Shown here: positions 12,201 through 22,622 of the stretch, in pieces
Position numbering within the stretch: the first letter of the stretch is position 1
Layout of the letters: each line of letters opens with the position of its first letter
Assembly (NCBI GenBank): GCA_026826555.1
Contig: JAKSZT010054000.1
Coordinates: 150,509 to 214,508, forward strand
Origin: Tolypeutes matacus
Taxonomy: Eukaryota; Chordata; Mammalia; Cingulata; Chlamyphoridae
Direction: 5' to 3'
Length of the DNA: 64,000 bases
The notes under the pieces: generated by a model
The model's database searches: none
What the model was told of the DNA's origin: nothing
Seen by the model: only the letters and a program-made list of their open reading frames with translations
Program-made: the position numbers and the translations under genes

Positions 12201-12355
12201 CTTGAATGCCTGGGTCAAAGGTGGGTTTCTCATAGACAGCATATAGATGGATCATATTTTCTTTTCCATTCTGCCAATCTGTGTCTTCTGATTGGTGAAT
12301 TTAATCCATTAACATTCAGTGTTATTACTCTTAATGAATTCCTTACTTCAGCCAT
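9283..12355 (-). pseudogene. L1-A ORF2 (endonuclease-reverse transcriptase), broken
   Basis: ORF2p nicks target DNA and reverse-transcribes L1 RNA. The inferred start is the ATG at 12353-12355 (minus), followed by the family's [11 protein letters not shown] opening. The endonuclease keeps SDHNG (about 11680). The reverse transcriptase has the [17 protein letters not shown] block (about 10745-10790) and an intact FADD catalytic motif near 10250. The frame is split by stops and frameshifts into pieces at 12242-11226, 11196-10537 and 9831-9283. The C-terminal part is missing after the KWDLIKIKN motif, replaced abruptly by 3'UTR sequence. Unable to encode a complete protein. Confidence 0.88.
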
Positions 12356-12439
12356 TATTTCTTTGGATTAATGTATGTCATATGTTGTTTTGTTTCTCTT
12401 TTTGTCTTTTCAGCTGTTTTTACACTGTCCTCCAACTCT

Positions 12440-13399
12440 CTCTCCCTTCTTTTTTCCATTCAACTTGTAGAGATTCCTTTACTATTTCTTAAAGTGCTGG
12501 TTTCTTATTGACATACTCTCTTAATTTCTGATTCTCTGTGTATATATTGAACTCTCCATCATTTTTGCATGCCAGTTTTGCTGGATAGAGAATTTGTGGC
12601 TGGAAGTTTTTTCTTTTAGTATTTTGACTATTTCATACCACTGTCTTCTTGCCTCCATGGTTTCAGCTGAGAAATCAGCCCTTAATCTTATTGTGCTTCC
12701 CTTTTATGTGAAGGTTCTCTTTTCTCTTGCTGCCTTGAGTATTTTTTCTTTGTCTTGAGTGTTGGACATTTTGACAAGTGCATGTCTTGGTGTTGGCCTG
12801 TTGGGATTTATACTATTTGGGGTGTGCTGTGCTTCCTGGATCTGCACATCCATCTCTCTCAATAGGGCTGGGATGTTTTCAGCCATTATTTCCTTCAAAA
12901 GTCCTTCTGTTCCTTTTCCCTTCTCTTCTCCTTCTGGGATGCCCATAATGCATATGTTTGTGTGTTTTGTATTATCGGTTAATTTCCTGAGTCCATGCTG
13001 GATTTTTTCTATCTTTTTGTCTATCTGTTCTACTATCTCTTTGATTTCAGCTGTATTGTCTTCCATATCACTAATTTTTTCCTCTGTCTGTTCAAATATG
13101 CTGTTATGTGAATCCAGCATCTTTTTCATTTCTTGGATTGTACCATTGTTCACCATCATATCAATTACCTTTTTAGGCATGTTTGCAATTTCTTCAGAAT
13201 GTTCTCCCAGTGTCTTCTTTATGTCATTAATCTCTTCCTTCACTTCTTTAAGTTGGCCCATGATATTTGCTTGGATATCTTTGATTAGTTGTTCAATGTT
13301 CTGCATCGCTTCCTGGTTTTTATTTTGTTCATTGGACTGGTCCATGTTTTCCTGTTTCTCAGAGTCCTTTGTATTTTTTTGTTGCCCTCTGGTCATCAT
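12440..13399 (-). pseudogene. L1-A ORF1 (RNA-binding coiled-coil protein), truncated by a stop
   Basis: ORF1p is the trimeric RNA chaperone of L1 ribonucleoproteins. The frame opens MMTRGQQKNTKDSEK and runs 231 codons: a Gln/Asn/Lys-rich N-terminus, a heptad-rich coiled coil (about residues 45-135), then the RRM-like region with MGIPEGEE and the start of the C-terminal domain (RPTPRHALVKMSNTQDKEKIL). A TAA near 12703 stops it, but matching C-terminal sequence (ADFSAETMEARRQWYE) continues to about 12440. One nonsense change is therefore the main lesion. Proline-for-other changes and indels beyond the stop were not resolved. Confidence 0.85.
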
Positions 13400-15127
13400 A
13401 TTATCTTGATGGGTTTGTTCAGTTGATTAGCTTTTCTCTATGCTCTAGAGTTTTATTTAGCTGGTGGTTCTGTGTGTGAGTTAAGTTTTCTCTTTGGCAC
13501 TTTTTCTTCTTATTTTATTTCATTACTTCTTTCTATGTTCCCTTGAAGGCAAAAGATTAGTGCCAGAGGAATCAAAAGATGTAAGGAGGGCAGAAGGATA
13601 ATAGTAATCTTGATAAAAGTTACAAGAGGGGCCAAATGAGACTTAATGAGATGAATATTTAACTTGTGTAGGCAGTGTAGAGTAATAGGATAAAAAGTGG
13701 AGTTCCTATAATGGGAAACAAATGGAGGAATATATATAGTGATTTATAAGGCTAGAATTATGAGGAGGGAGAGAAATAGTAAAGAAAGGGCTGAAAGGAA
13801 AAAGTTAATACTATTAAAAAAAAGAAGAAAACAAAATAGATGGGATAGAAATTGACACCCTTAAGCCACAACAGAAAGCAGAAGGCAGAAAAATGAAGGA
13901 ATGATAAGTGATAGTTTGGAATACAGAATCAATATAGACAGCGAGTGGGAAATTACTGAAGAAGAAGCACAGCAAAGAAGCGACAAGCTAGCAGCACCTA
14001 ATTTAAAAAAATGAAAGAAAAAAGAAAGGGGGGAGGAAAGAGGAAAGAAAAGCAAGAGACCAGAAATAAACAGAGAAAAACCAAAGATCCTCACAGGCAT
14101 GCAATCAAACAGATCAAAGGAGGCTCAATGATTCCCCTAGGGTCCATGTGGATACTCTCTGCCTGCTTCTGTTTATCAATCAATTTCCCCGCAGGGTTCT
14201 ATATGCAGGTTCTGAAACAGCTTTTAGCTATTAAACTAAATCAAAAAGAATTTATTTTTCATTTATTGAAGTGACCTTCTCACTTTTTTTTTTTTTTTTT
14301 GGCGAAATACAGGACCCAAAATAATTCATCTTCTAGATCAAGCCCCTTAAGGAAGGGACCCTAGCTGGGCTCATGGAAATTAATCAAGCACGTCCCACTT
14401 CCTGGACTCACAAGGGTTGCTGTAGCTCTGAAGTTAGTCAGTGCAGAGTGCTAAAGATGGCCAATTCTGCCCCTTCTGGAGCCGAGCACCAGCGTCACCG
14501 GGTTGATATGTAAATCAGTTTGACTCTGCAGATTTGCATCTGCTCTCAGCCTGATGCTGCTTCAGGTCGGCTTATCTGCTCCCCAAAGCTATGGGGCAGT
14601 GCAGGCAGCCAGATTGATGTCAAAAAATGAAAATAAAAAATTCCCTTCCCTGTCCTCCAATAGAACCTCTTTTGGAGTGTGTCCCCTCTTCCTGGCTCAG
14701 TGGTGGCCATGGGCTTATCCCTGGGCAGCTAAGCAAATCAACTCCCTCCCCGTAAAGAAGCCCCCCTCCCATCTACCAGGTGCCGATTCACTCTGGCTGT
14801 TCTGTTCCAAGGGGCTCCAGGCAGCCAGATCTCCAGAAAATAAAACTTTCTCACCCCGTTCATGGCTCCAAGTGGCCGTTTTATTTTTATTTTTTTTCTC
14901 CCTAACCCCAGGTCTCAACCATCTGTGCCAACCACAACCAGCAGGCTTAAAACTCATGAATCTCTACCGTTCCGTCCACACCGTTTATCCGTGCAGATAT
15001 ATGTCCCAAGCTTCTCATTCCACGAGTGCACAGCACAGACCCCCAGGCAGGACCCCGTCCACAATCCGCCTTGCTCTGGGAGCTTGCAGTGTGTGCCTTC
15101 CTACACTAATGCCATCTTGGCCCCCTC
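13400..15127 (-). promoter_or_regulatory. L1-A 5'UTR / promoter with YY1-type start
   Basis: About 1.7 kb upstream of ORF1. The distal part (14300-15127) is GC-richer, with scattered CpG. At 15111-15126 the minus strand reads gagggggccaagatggc, matching the YY1 site (CAAGATGGC) found just inside the start of L1 5'UTRs in other mammals. A T-run on + at 14284-14301 is internal to this UTR in my reading. The several frames seen here on both strands are not supported as genes. Confidence 0.7.
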
Positions 15128-16359
15128 TGGAAATTTTGATAAATATTTACATCAGTTTTTTCAGAAAGATAGCTTGAATTCACACAGTCACTTTACTATT
15201 TGCTTTTGTGGCCTTTTTCACACCGAAAGACTTCCTAATGTTACAATATGAATAACTCTGAAAGCGTTCATTTACAGGGAGATAACTTTTTAGTTGCTTT
15301 TCAGATATTAAGCAACCTAATCATGTCCATGGCTTAACACAAGGCAGCAGAGTTAGTCAGGTGGGAAAAGGAGGAATTATAGCCTGAAGCTCAACTCAGG
15401 AAATTGTTTCTTCCCAGGTGACTTCTGGGAAATCTCTGATTTATGATGTAAAATCCGCTTGGGGACAACAAAACATTGACCACATAGACACTCCCTCCTG
15501 TGCTAAAGCAAATGGCACTCAGGGATATCATGACTGGGCTTGTCCCATCCATGTCTATTTCTCAATCTGTGAAATGGGAAAGGAAAGGTGAGGTGTTCAT
15601 ATATACTGAAGGATCAGCACCACTAGGGTTCAGTTGAAGGTATTTTTCTCCCTGAAGCTTAATTTGCTGGGACATCTTGTTGAAAATCTGATTCCTCTTT
15701 CTATGAACAGACCCATGTTTCTTGATTTCTGGATGACATCACTGCTTTTCTCTTCCTTTACCAGGGATCTCCAGACCTACGATTGTCACTGAGTTCCCAG
15801 TTGAAAGCAAGTGTTAAAAGAGTGGTGAAACCACGGTCTTCATAACAAGACTTAACTCTATGGTAGAAATGTTTACAAAGCATTCTACAGCCAATGAACT
15901 ATTCTCATGGTCAACTCCTGAACTAGTATGTCCTCCAGGGGTTGTCTTTCCAGACCTTTGTGCTTCCTCCTTCCCATACTCTGCTATCATCAAAGCAATT
16001 ATTTCTAATTCTGGAGACAACTAGGATTAAGAATCTCCATATAGCTTTCAAGATTTTATTCAGATTCTACTCAAATTCCTCCATGAAAATTATGCTTTCC
16101 TGCACCAAGCTTTAAAGAAATTGGTAGAGTTCATGACCTCATGGTCCTCAAGACAGCAACAAAATATCTACCCTAATGCCTTATCTAGTCTAGTATGAGC
16201 GGGTAGTTTGGAAATAGAGGAACTTGGGCATGGTGATGGGATTCCCCAGGAATAGGACTTTGTTCTCTGAAGGCTCAGTCAACATCTTCCTTCCAGGGGT
16301 GCCCCTATGACAATGACCATGCCTCATACACTTTCATGATAAATACACTTAATTTCCAA
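15128..16359. other. Intergenic DNA between L1-A and V2
   Basis: No gene recognised. From about 16200 the sequence resembles the promoter side of V4 (39730-40005), sharing 'ggactttgttctctg'-like and 'atggacctca.cca.aagaaca' phrases, so this is the upstream flank of V2. The rest shows no repeat family I can name. Confidence 0.5.
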
Positions 16360-16367
16360 ATTCAAAT
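16360..16367 (+). promoter_or_regulatory. Degenerate octamer of V2
   Basis: ATTCAAAT, one base from the octamer ATGCAAAT, placed about 108 bp before the V2 leader, the same spacing as at V1 and V4. Probably a decayed V promoter element. Confidence 0.5.
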
Positions 16368-16474
16368 TGCACACATGAAGAAAGATGGAACCACAGCACA
16401 CATTTAACTACATTCAGGTCCCTCTTCAGTTTGAATAATATTTCCTGGATATAATGGACCTCATCCACAAGAAC

Positions 16475-16640
16475 AAGAAACCACTGTGGTTCTTCTTTCT
16501 GGCAGCAGCTCACAGATATGAGTGTCTCAGAGATGCAGAAAAGAATGTAATGGGCATCATGCATCTGAGCACAGGACTCACTTTGGTTCTCCTAGTCCTC
16601 AGGTGTCCTGTCTCAGGTGTCCTGTCTCCATCTGTCTCAA
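16475..16640 (+). pseudogene. V2 leader part: IGHV4-like leader, start and donor lost
   Basis: Matches the leaders of V1 and V4: 'aaaccactgtggttcttctttctggcagcagctc' and the following intron to 'tcctcaggtgtcctgtctcag'. The ATG of the leader is AAG (16475-16477), and the donor GT after 'cacagat' is AT. The leader is therefore untranslatable and unspliceable. Instead of an IGHV4 V exon, a second 'ggtgtcctgtct' and then unrelated sequence follow, joining to the clan-II-like body at about 16660. It looks like a recombinant of two V genes. Confidence 0.75.
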
Positions 16641-16654
16641 CCCCACCCATCTAT

Positions 16655-17049
16655 TCTGACTGGGAAATAGCTTTCTCCTTGATGTATCTTGTGTTTAGGG
16701 GTTGTGACTTCCTGTTTCTGGTTGTGAGGGCCCAGGTGCAACTTCTGGATCCAGCCCAGGGGTAATGACATCTTCTAGAATACTAGCATCACCTGTGAGA
16801 TAACTGGCTCCTTATCCATTGCACTTTCTGTATTCCAGCTTCCTGGGGTAAAGCTGGGGTATGTTGGCAGGATCAACAGAGGTGGAAAAATCACAGAACA
16901 TCCACCAGGTGTCATAATAGACTAACCAATGATGCTCCTGAGTCAACTGCATTTACAGGTAAGCCTCTGAGCCCTGAGGACACAGGTGTGCATACTGCTG
17001 TGTTAGGAAACACCAGGGTCCTCGGGGTAGGGTGGGAGACTCAAATTTC
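16655..17049 (+). pseudogene. V2 body: clan-II-like IGHV relic with RSS remnant
   Basis: 'gcccaggtgcaacttctgg' at about 16730 starts an FR1 that decodes as AQVQLLDPAQG, then hits several stops. Further on are an FR1 end like ITCEITGSLS, an FR3 end like LSPEDTGVHT and 'ctgctgtgtta' in place of the second-Cys region. A decayed heptamer (CACCAGG, 17011-17017), exactly 23 bp, and a nonamer-like TCAAATTTC (17041-17049) follow. Homologous sequence recurs at 41440-41720 without an IGHV4 leader, supporting an independent origin. Subgroup assignment is tentative. Confidence 0.6.
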
Positions 17050-17740
17050 CCCCTGCTGGGAAGCACAGGACAGATGGTCCAAGTGGATACTCCTGCCCAC
17101 AGAGTTCAGGGGACAGACCCTGCAGAGAGATGGTGAGATTACTATTTAATCATCGTCGTTTCCTCCTTCCAAACAGAGAGACTTCTGCAGAAACCTCTAA
17201 TTTTCTTACTATTTTATGTTCCTCATTTCCTCAGACCCATAGAATTATGGTATATGGTTTTTCCTATGGACCTGTGAGTTTCAAAGGAAACTGGGGCAGA
17301 GGCAGCTCTGACCTGGAACTGTGAGAATGACATGAGCAGCTACTCCAGGCTCCTCACACTGGATGATTTCAGCACCTCCGGCTGCTCCACCACATTTCTC
17401 TGTTCAAAGTAGCTGAGGTGAGTCTATGATGGCCAATTTAAAATTCATGTAGAAATTACACTTTATTTATGCCTTTCTCCTCTGTTTCTGGTTAGTAGTC
17501 CCATTTCTCCCCATTTCAGTTAATATATTCACTCATTTAACATGTATTTATTTACTGCCTCCTTTAAGACATGCACATTTCTTCATGATTAGAGACAAAA
17601 ATAACTCTGCACAGGAATATAATCCTTATGAACATGGGGAAGACATAGTACAAAGTCATAAACTTTATTCTTATTTACACAAAACCTTGCTCTCTGACCT
17701 GTGTTCAGTAAACACAGAAGTTCCCTTGAAAGCCACTAGA
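17050..17740. other. Intergenic, no gene seen
   Basis: Sequence between the V2 RSS remnant and unit B. I recognise no coding exon, repeat family or signal. From about 17740 it begins to resemble the upstream side of V1 (6290-6400). Confidence 0.45.
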
Positions 17741-17970
17741 GTGCCCAGGAAGGGAGAGAGAACACCCATAGACTCTTCCACCTTTATACAAAAATGTGCC
17801 TCCCACATGAAAAACAAACCTTGGGTTCCTGAGAGACAACCCAGCCCCTCTGCTACTCAGAGTCAGATTTCTCATCCTTCTGGACAGAATTCTTTGGGAT
17901 TCATGGGATTTATCCACTTGAACATGGAATCCTTCTGTTCCTTCCTCCTCTTGGTTGCAAAAATCAGACA
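17740..17970 (+). pseudogene. IGHV4-like promoter and leader relic without V exon
   Basis: 'cctttatacaaaaatgtgcctcccacatg' (about 17782) matches the V1 promoter 'cctttacatacaaaagttcctcccacatg', but the octamer has decayed to ATGAAAAA. ATG at 17924-17926 opens MESFCSFLLLVAKIR, clearly the IGHV4 leader pattern MKxLWxFLLLVAAPR. After 'aaaatcaga' (17970) the homology ends and a TG-rich tract begins. The V exon, acceptor and RSS are gone. A 182-codon frame running from 17585 through this relic into the TG tract is fortuitous. Confidence 0.65.
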
Positions 17971-17974
17971 AAGC

Positions 17975-18300
17975 ATGTCTATGTGTGTATACTCTTATTG
18001 GTGCACATGTGAGCAGGTATGTGTGTGTTTGTTTGAGGGTGTGTACATGTGTGTGCATGCACCTGATTTTGTGCTTGTTAATGTGTGTGGTTTTATTTTT
18101 GGAAAAGTTGGTGTGTGTGTGTTTGTGATGTGAGCATGTTTGTGTGTGCTGTTCATATGTATATATATGTCTCTGTGTGTGGATAAATATGTGTATTATG
18201 GATACAGTAGATGCATGAGTGTGTGTCCATAATGTGTGCATGTGTGTCCATGTATGTGCATGTGTGTATGAGCATATGTTATTGTATACTAGATGTGTGA
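17975..18300. repeat. TG-rich degenerate microsatellite of unit B
   Basis: Interrupted TG/TGTGCA runs, paralogous to 2798-3008 by flanking homology. The 315-codon histidine-rich minus-strand frame over it is a repeat artefact. Confidence 0.85.
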
Positions 18301-18309
18301 TTTGGCTTA

Positions 18310-19495
18310 CAGGCCTGTGGTTCTGTATGTGCAGGTGTTCTTTGATGTGACCTTCAAATAGAGCAGCACAAAAGAGATAAGAAGCCCCCTGAAAGTCCCT
18401 GAAAATCTCTGGATTCACCGTGCCTTTCTCTGAGTCAATGCTTATTGTAGGCTCCAGGAAAGGGATCCTGGTGATTTCAGGAAATCCTGTGTTTGGTCTA
18501 CCTACAGAGTAGGCTAAGCTTCTAATGACAATTCCCATGTCAAGAGATGGTATTAACAGCTTATTGTACCTCTGAAGAGCAGTCTGAAGTGAAGTGCCCA
18601 GCCAGGTAACACTGGGCAGAGATGTTGCAAGGGAAATGCCCTCTGAGCCCACTGGAACCTCCCTGCAGGGTGAGGTTTGAATTCAGGGGACTCTCAGCAC
18701 CCACTTAGTACAGGGCCAAACTCTGGATAAGTGCAGAGGTGCCTGGTAGGGGCTTCCTCTCAGGTTGTGGGCTTCCCTTGTTCATATAAAAGTTTAAAAT
18801 AAGAATTTATCTAGGACTGTTGATGTGTCTAATAATATTCTACTCCTACTTGGGATCTCAAAAAGGCAATGAGAGGCACACTTAGAAAGGGGTTCTAATT
18901 CTTATAAATATCTTAAGAGGGAGGAGCTAGAGGACAGGAACAATTTGTAATAAATTGGCTCAAGAATTTGGGAGACTCACTGATCACCTGATAATTGCTG
19001 CATCTCTCTAAAGAGAAAGACTTCATTTTCACAAATGATTTAAGAATGAACATCCATTATCTGCAAACACATAGACTCAACTATCTGTAAGTTCACATTC
19101 CATTCTTAGTTCATATCTCTACATTTTACAGAGCAGCTAAAAGTCAGCCATGAGTTGGCCCTTCCCCATCTCCTCAACATGAACCCCACCAACATCTTGT
19201 CTTTCTCACTCTGATCATAGTGCTGACTTCATTTCCAGGAACCTTCAAATGTATCTCACTTAAATATTTACCTCCTTTCTCTGCCTATTACAAACTAATC
19301 ATTTCTCTTGTTTCTTCACACTAGCATTGAAAAACATATAATATTGATAACAAGCCTCAGCTTTCTTTAATAATGTACACAAAAGCCAAAAGGTAATTTT
19401 TCTTTCCTTGTGTTGAGCACACACTAACAACTCTTCCTCACCCACAGAAACAGATGGAGTCTCACAACTCAGATGATTTAATACATTACAGACAC
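18310..19495. other. Duplicated IGHV intergenic block (unit B)
   Basis: Aligns by eye with 3040-4200 of unit A, with shared phrases throughout, for example 'gataattgctgcat' at 18987 and 3740. The segment corresponding to 4230-5240 of unit A is missing. No gene. Confidence 0.65.
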
Positions 19496-19499
19496 ATTG

Positions 19500-19830
19500 T
19501 TTCTATTCAAATATCGAGTTCAGGAGGCTGTAAACCTGAAGTCTGTAGGGGAGAATTCTTCCTGTCCTCCTTCTAGCTACTGGGGTTTTGCCTGAAAGCC
19601 TTGGGCTTTAATTCCTAATTCAGGTATGACATGTGTCCTCCTTGAGTCTATCTCTCTGTGTCCACTTCTTCCCTTTTATAAGTACACCAGTCTTGATGGG
19701 ATAGGGCACAATCCATTCCAGTTTGGCCTCATCTTAACTAATGACATCTTCAAAGAACCTATTTCCAAATAAGACCACATTCCCAGGACCAGGGAAAGGA
19801 CTTGAACATGTATTTTGGGAAACAGAATTC
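19500..19830. repeat. Ancient dispersed repeat, unit B copy
   Basis: Paralogue of 5255-5640 and 42930-43330 ('ggaggctgtaaacctgaag', 'gacatcttcaaagaacctatttccaaataag'). Present in three units at the same place, so older than the duplications. Confidence 0.6.
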
Positions 19831-20556
19831 AGCCAATAACATAGTCCAGCATATGGGTGAAATGAAGACCTTCCACTGGCTGTCTGTGTTTGTCACTCAG
19901 ACTAGGGTTTATGTTTCCTAAAGTTTTCCTAAAGGAGAGAGTCTTGAAGTTCAGTTTTAAAGTCTGTTAAAAGTGATTATCAGCTATGCAGAAATGTCTA
20001 CATTCTGCTAAAAATAAGCTTCAAGAGGAGTTGACTCAATAACTTTTGAATATACATTGTATGATAGCAGTTTCAGAAGAAGAAATGCTCACAAAAGTTA
20101 AGTGAGTCAAACAATGTCATTGTGAATTATGGCACATATTGGACTGGGTGCAGTTTGTATGAATTTAAAGTGTTTGTATATTTAGCTACTGCCTCAACAC
20201 TTTATTATATCCAACAGAAATCAGCTAATAAAGGAGACAAATGGATCAGGACATTTATTAAGGATATTAGAGGTCCCTGTATGTGTTGGGTGTTTCATAC
20301 ATAAGTATATCCATGAGAGTAGAGGCACATTGACTGTATTCCCATAGGATTCTTTGGTCCATGACTGCATTTGGCTCCTTTAGCTCCTTCAGCAAGTTCC
20401 ATGGCCTGAATAAAGAAAACCCTGTACTTAGAGAATTAAGAGCCCAGGAAGAGCTGTGTTGTACTAGGGTCCAAACAACAGTCTCCTCCCAGAGGAGCCC
20501 CAGATAAAGGGGACTCCCAGGACCCATTTAACCTTTACTTGTAAAAGTACCCCTTC

Positions 20557-20564
20557 ATACAAAT
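20557..20564 (+). promoter_or_regulatory. Octamer-like site of V3
   Basis: ATACAAAT, one base from ATGCAAAT, about 108 bp upstream of the V3 leader ATG, matching the spacing at V1 and V4. Likely a weakened V promoter octamer. Confidence 0.55.
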
Positions 20565-20671
20565 TGCTATTTAAGCCAACTGCTAAAAACAAAGCCCTCA
20601 TGAACTAAAGTAAGGATCTTCCTCTAACAGAAAAATACTGTCTGTAAGTCTTGGGCTTCACCAACAGGAAC

Positions 20672-21107
20672 ATGAAACCCTTTGGGTCATTTCACTTTCA
20701 GGTGACAGCTCCTAGATGTGAGTATCTCAAGAGTCAGACATGAAGGTAATGGGGATGATGCCTCTGACCACAGGAATCACTGTGGATCTCCTTTTTCCCA
20801 GGCGTGTTTTCCCAGAGTAGAGGCAGGAGTCAGCCCCAAGACTGGTGAAACGCTCCCAGATCTTTTCTCTCACCTGTTCTGTCTCTGGAATCTCTATAAC
20901 AACCATTGGTTACTTTTAGCATTGGATCTGCCAGCTCCTGGGAAAGGGGCTGCAGCACTTGTCAGCAATAGGCTACAATGGTAACACATACAACAATCCT
21001 TCAAGAGTCAATTCTCCACCTTGAAAGACACATCCAAGAAACTTCTCTTCTTTGCAGCTGATCTCTGAGACTGCTGAAGACATGGCCATGTATAACTGTG
21101 CAAGAGA
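20672..21107 (+). pseudogene. V3: IGHV4-like variable gene, frameshifted
   Basis: Leader ATG at 20672; the leader sequence runs 'atgaaaccctttgggtcatttcactttcaggtgacagctcctagat' and then a GTGAGT donor, with an indel that upsets the leader frame. The acceptor is at about 20799-20801. The V exon lost several bases at its start (the VQLQ region reads 'cagagtagaggcaggagtcag'), shifting the frame, and has a TAG in CDR1/FR2 where Trp is expected ('ggttacttttagcattgg'). FR3 has extra bases ('aagaaacttctcttctttgcagctg'). FR3 still ends with a second-Cys region 'tataactgtgcaaga'. Clearly non-coding, but the RSS next to it is good. Confidence 0.85.
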
Positions 21108-21147
21108 CACAGTGAGGGGGAAATTAGTGTGAGCCCAGACACAAACC
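21108..21147 (+). promoter_or_regulatory. V3 recombination signal sequence
   Basis: Heptamer CACAGTG (21108-21114), 24 bp, nonamer ACACAAACC (21139-21147). One base longer than the canonical spacer but within the tolerated range. Same heptamer and nonamer as V1 and V4. Confidence 0.85.
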
Positions 21148-21626
21148 TCTTACAAGAGGGGCCTGGGCTGCAAGTGATGCTCAGGACCTCCCAGAGCAGG
21201 AACCAACCCCAGGCTCAGGTTCAAGGGAGATTTGGGGAAGGGGGTGAGTCCTCTAATGAGATAAGATTTCCTCTTTTTACTTAAAAGCATTTAATCACTA
21301 AGGATTCTCCATTATGTCAATTCTAAGTAATGCCATGATGTTTCCAAGTTTCAAATACAGAAAACATATTTGTAATGCTATTATATCTACATAATATTAT
21401 ATGTTATATTAATATATTATATTTATATTGTGTTATGTTGTATATGCACATTCATATACCATATAAGTTAGTTTTCTTCATATTATACTTCTGGATTTTA
21501 CTGCAATTATGAACGAACTTTCATTCAATTGACACTTGGACACTGTGCAGTTAATTCTCAGGATTTAATTCTCTGTCCTGATTTTCTCAGGCAAAGTATA
21601 ATAATAATAATAATAACAGTAATAAT
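21148..21626. other. 3' flank of V3
   Basis: Homologue of the flank after V1 (6973-7380), AT-rich, ending in an AAT-rich microsatellite at 21600-21626 just before a truncated L1 3' end. No gene. Confidence 0.6.
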
Positions 21627-22212
21627 AAAAGTGGACTTTGCCATCCATTGTACCCATGGGATATAAACCCCCTCTCACTTGGAGGTGGAGTGGACAACAG
21701 CATTCCAAACTCCTCAGGATTGGGAGAAGAGCTATGGACTAGAGTGGAATCACTGGTATTCTGTTGAAGACATATTGTGATTCAAGTAATGGAAGAAATT
21801 ACAACAGTGAGGTGGAGCCAGTGGCCACTGGACACTTTTGGGGAGGGAAGGGAAAAGTAGTTGGAATACAGGGGCTACTTTAGGACTTGGGAATTTTCCT
21901 GAGTGACATTACAATGAAAAATATAGGCCATTTTACATCAGCATATAACATGCAGAACTGTGTGGGAGAGAGTGTGTGGTCTACAATGTGAACTATGGTC
22001 CATGCTTAATGGCAAAGCCCCAGGATGTGTATATCCATTGCAGGTGATATGCCACACTAATGAAAGATGTTTTTGTGGGATGTTATGGGAGGTGTGGGAG
22101 GAGGGGAACATGGGGATGCTTGTAATTTTTGTGTAATATTTATGTAATATAAGCATCTTTTAAAATATATATGAAAAATAAATAAATTAATTGTTTTTAA
22201 AAGTGGGTTTTG
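21627..22212 (+). mobile_element. Truncated L1 3' end with target site duplication
   Basis: 21641-22198 matches the last 550 bp of the long L1 3'UTR (compare 60545-61050), ending 'gtaatatttatgtaatataagcatc' and an A-rich tail. It is flanked by aaaagtggactttg (21627-21640) and aaaagtgggttttg (22199-22212), a 14 bp duplication with two mismatches. This shows that the sequence is a genuine LINE 3' terminus inserted on its own, by 5' truncation. Confidence 0.8.
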
Positions 22213-22622
22213 TAATGATTGTTTAGTCACCGTAAGATAATTCTATGGCAGGAAAATTTTATAAGAATTAAAAATTAAAGATGCTCTGGTCTATGTCACA
22301 ACAAATACGCTCCGACCAGGCATTGAATTGAGAGCAGCCAACAAACGCCATCTCCTGGCAGACCAAGGAAGAACACATAAGAAAATTAATAAGTAAAAGA
22401 GGCTTTTCCTGGCCTCTATAGCCTCCCTGCCCAAGGCCCTAGGAAACGACTCTACAACCAATTACTGGGTCCAGTGCCCAGTTTTGAGCAACCAGCAGAA
22501 CAACCCTAACAATCAAGGTTGAGCCAAAAATCAAAGAGTGGTGATAACTCACAGCCTCCTGCCACTAAAACCCCATAAAAGAGAAAGAGATAGAGCATCT
22601 AAGTAAAATACAAACTAACCAG

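Larger units (their letters stand above)
7441..15127 (-). mobile_element. L1-A: near full-length antisense LINE-1, about 7.7 kb
   Basis: One L1 read on the minus strand: 5' end at about 15127, 5'UTR to 13400, ORF1 13399 to about 12440, ORF2 12355 to about 9290, 3'UTR 9289-7441 ending in an A-rich tail (T-rich on +). The 5' end carries the YY1-type motif CCAAGATGGC, which marks an untruncated L1 start. About 0.6 kb of ORF2 C-terminus and the first 0.7 kb of 3'UTR are missing at about 9285 compared with the copy at 48346-61055, so an internal deletion is inferred. I found no convincing target site duplication. Confidence 0.85.

Noticed and set aside
12759..13409. 216-codon hydrophobic plus-strand frame
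   Set aside because: Exact antisense shadow of the L1-A ORF1 coiled coil; Ser/Phe/Ile richness is the complement of Lys/Glu codons.
14284..14301. T-run that could be the tail of a separate antisense retrocopy spanning 14301-15127
   Set aside because: The YY1-type L1 start at 15111-15126 fits one continuous L1-A 5'UTR better; no coding or duplicated flank supports a second element.
14554..15251. 207- and 129-codon plus-strand frames
   Set aside because: They lie antisense over the GC-richer L1-A 5'UTR and have no recognised domain.
17705..18652. 315-codon minus-strand frame rich in His and Thr
   Set aside because: It is the translation of a TG/CA repeat and flanking IGHV intergenic DNA; the paralogous tract at 2798-3008 does not keep the frame.
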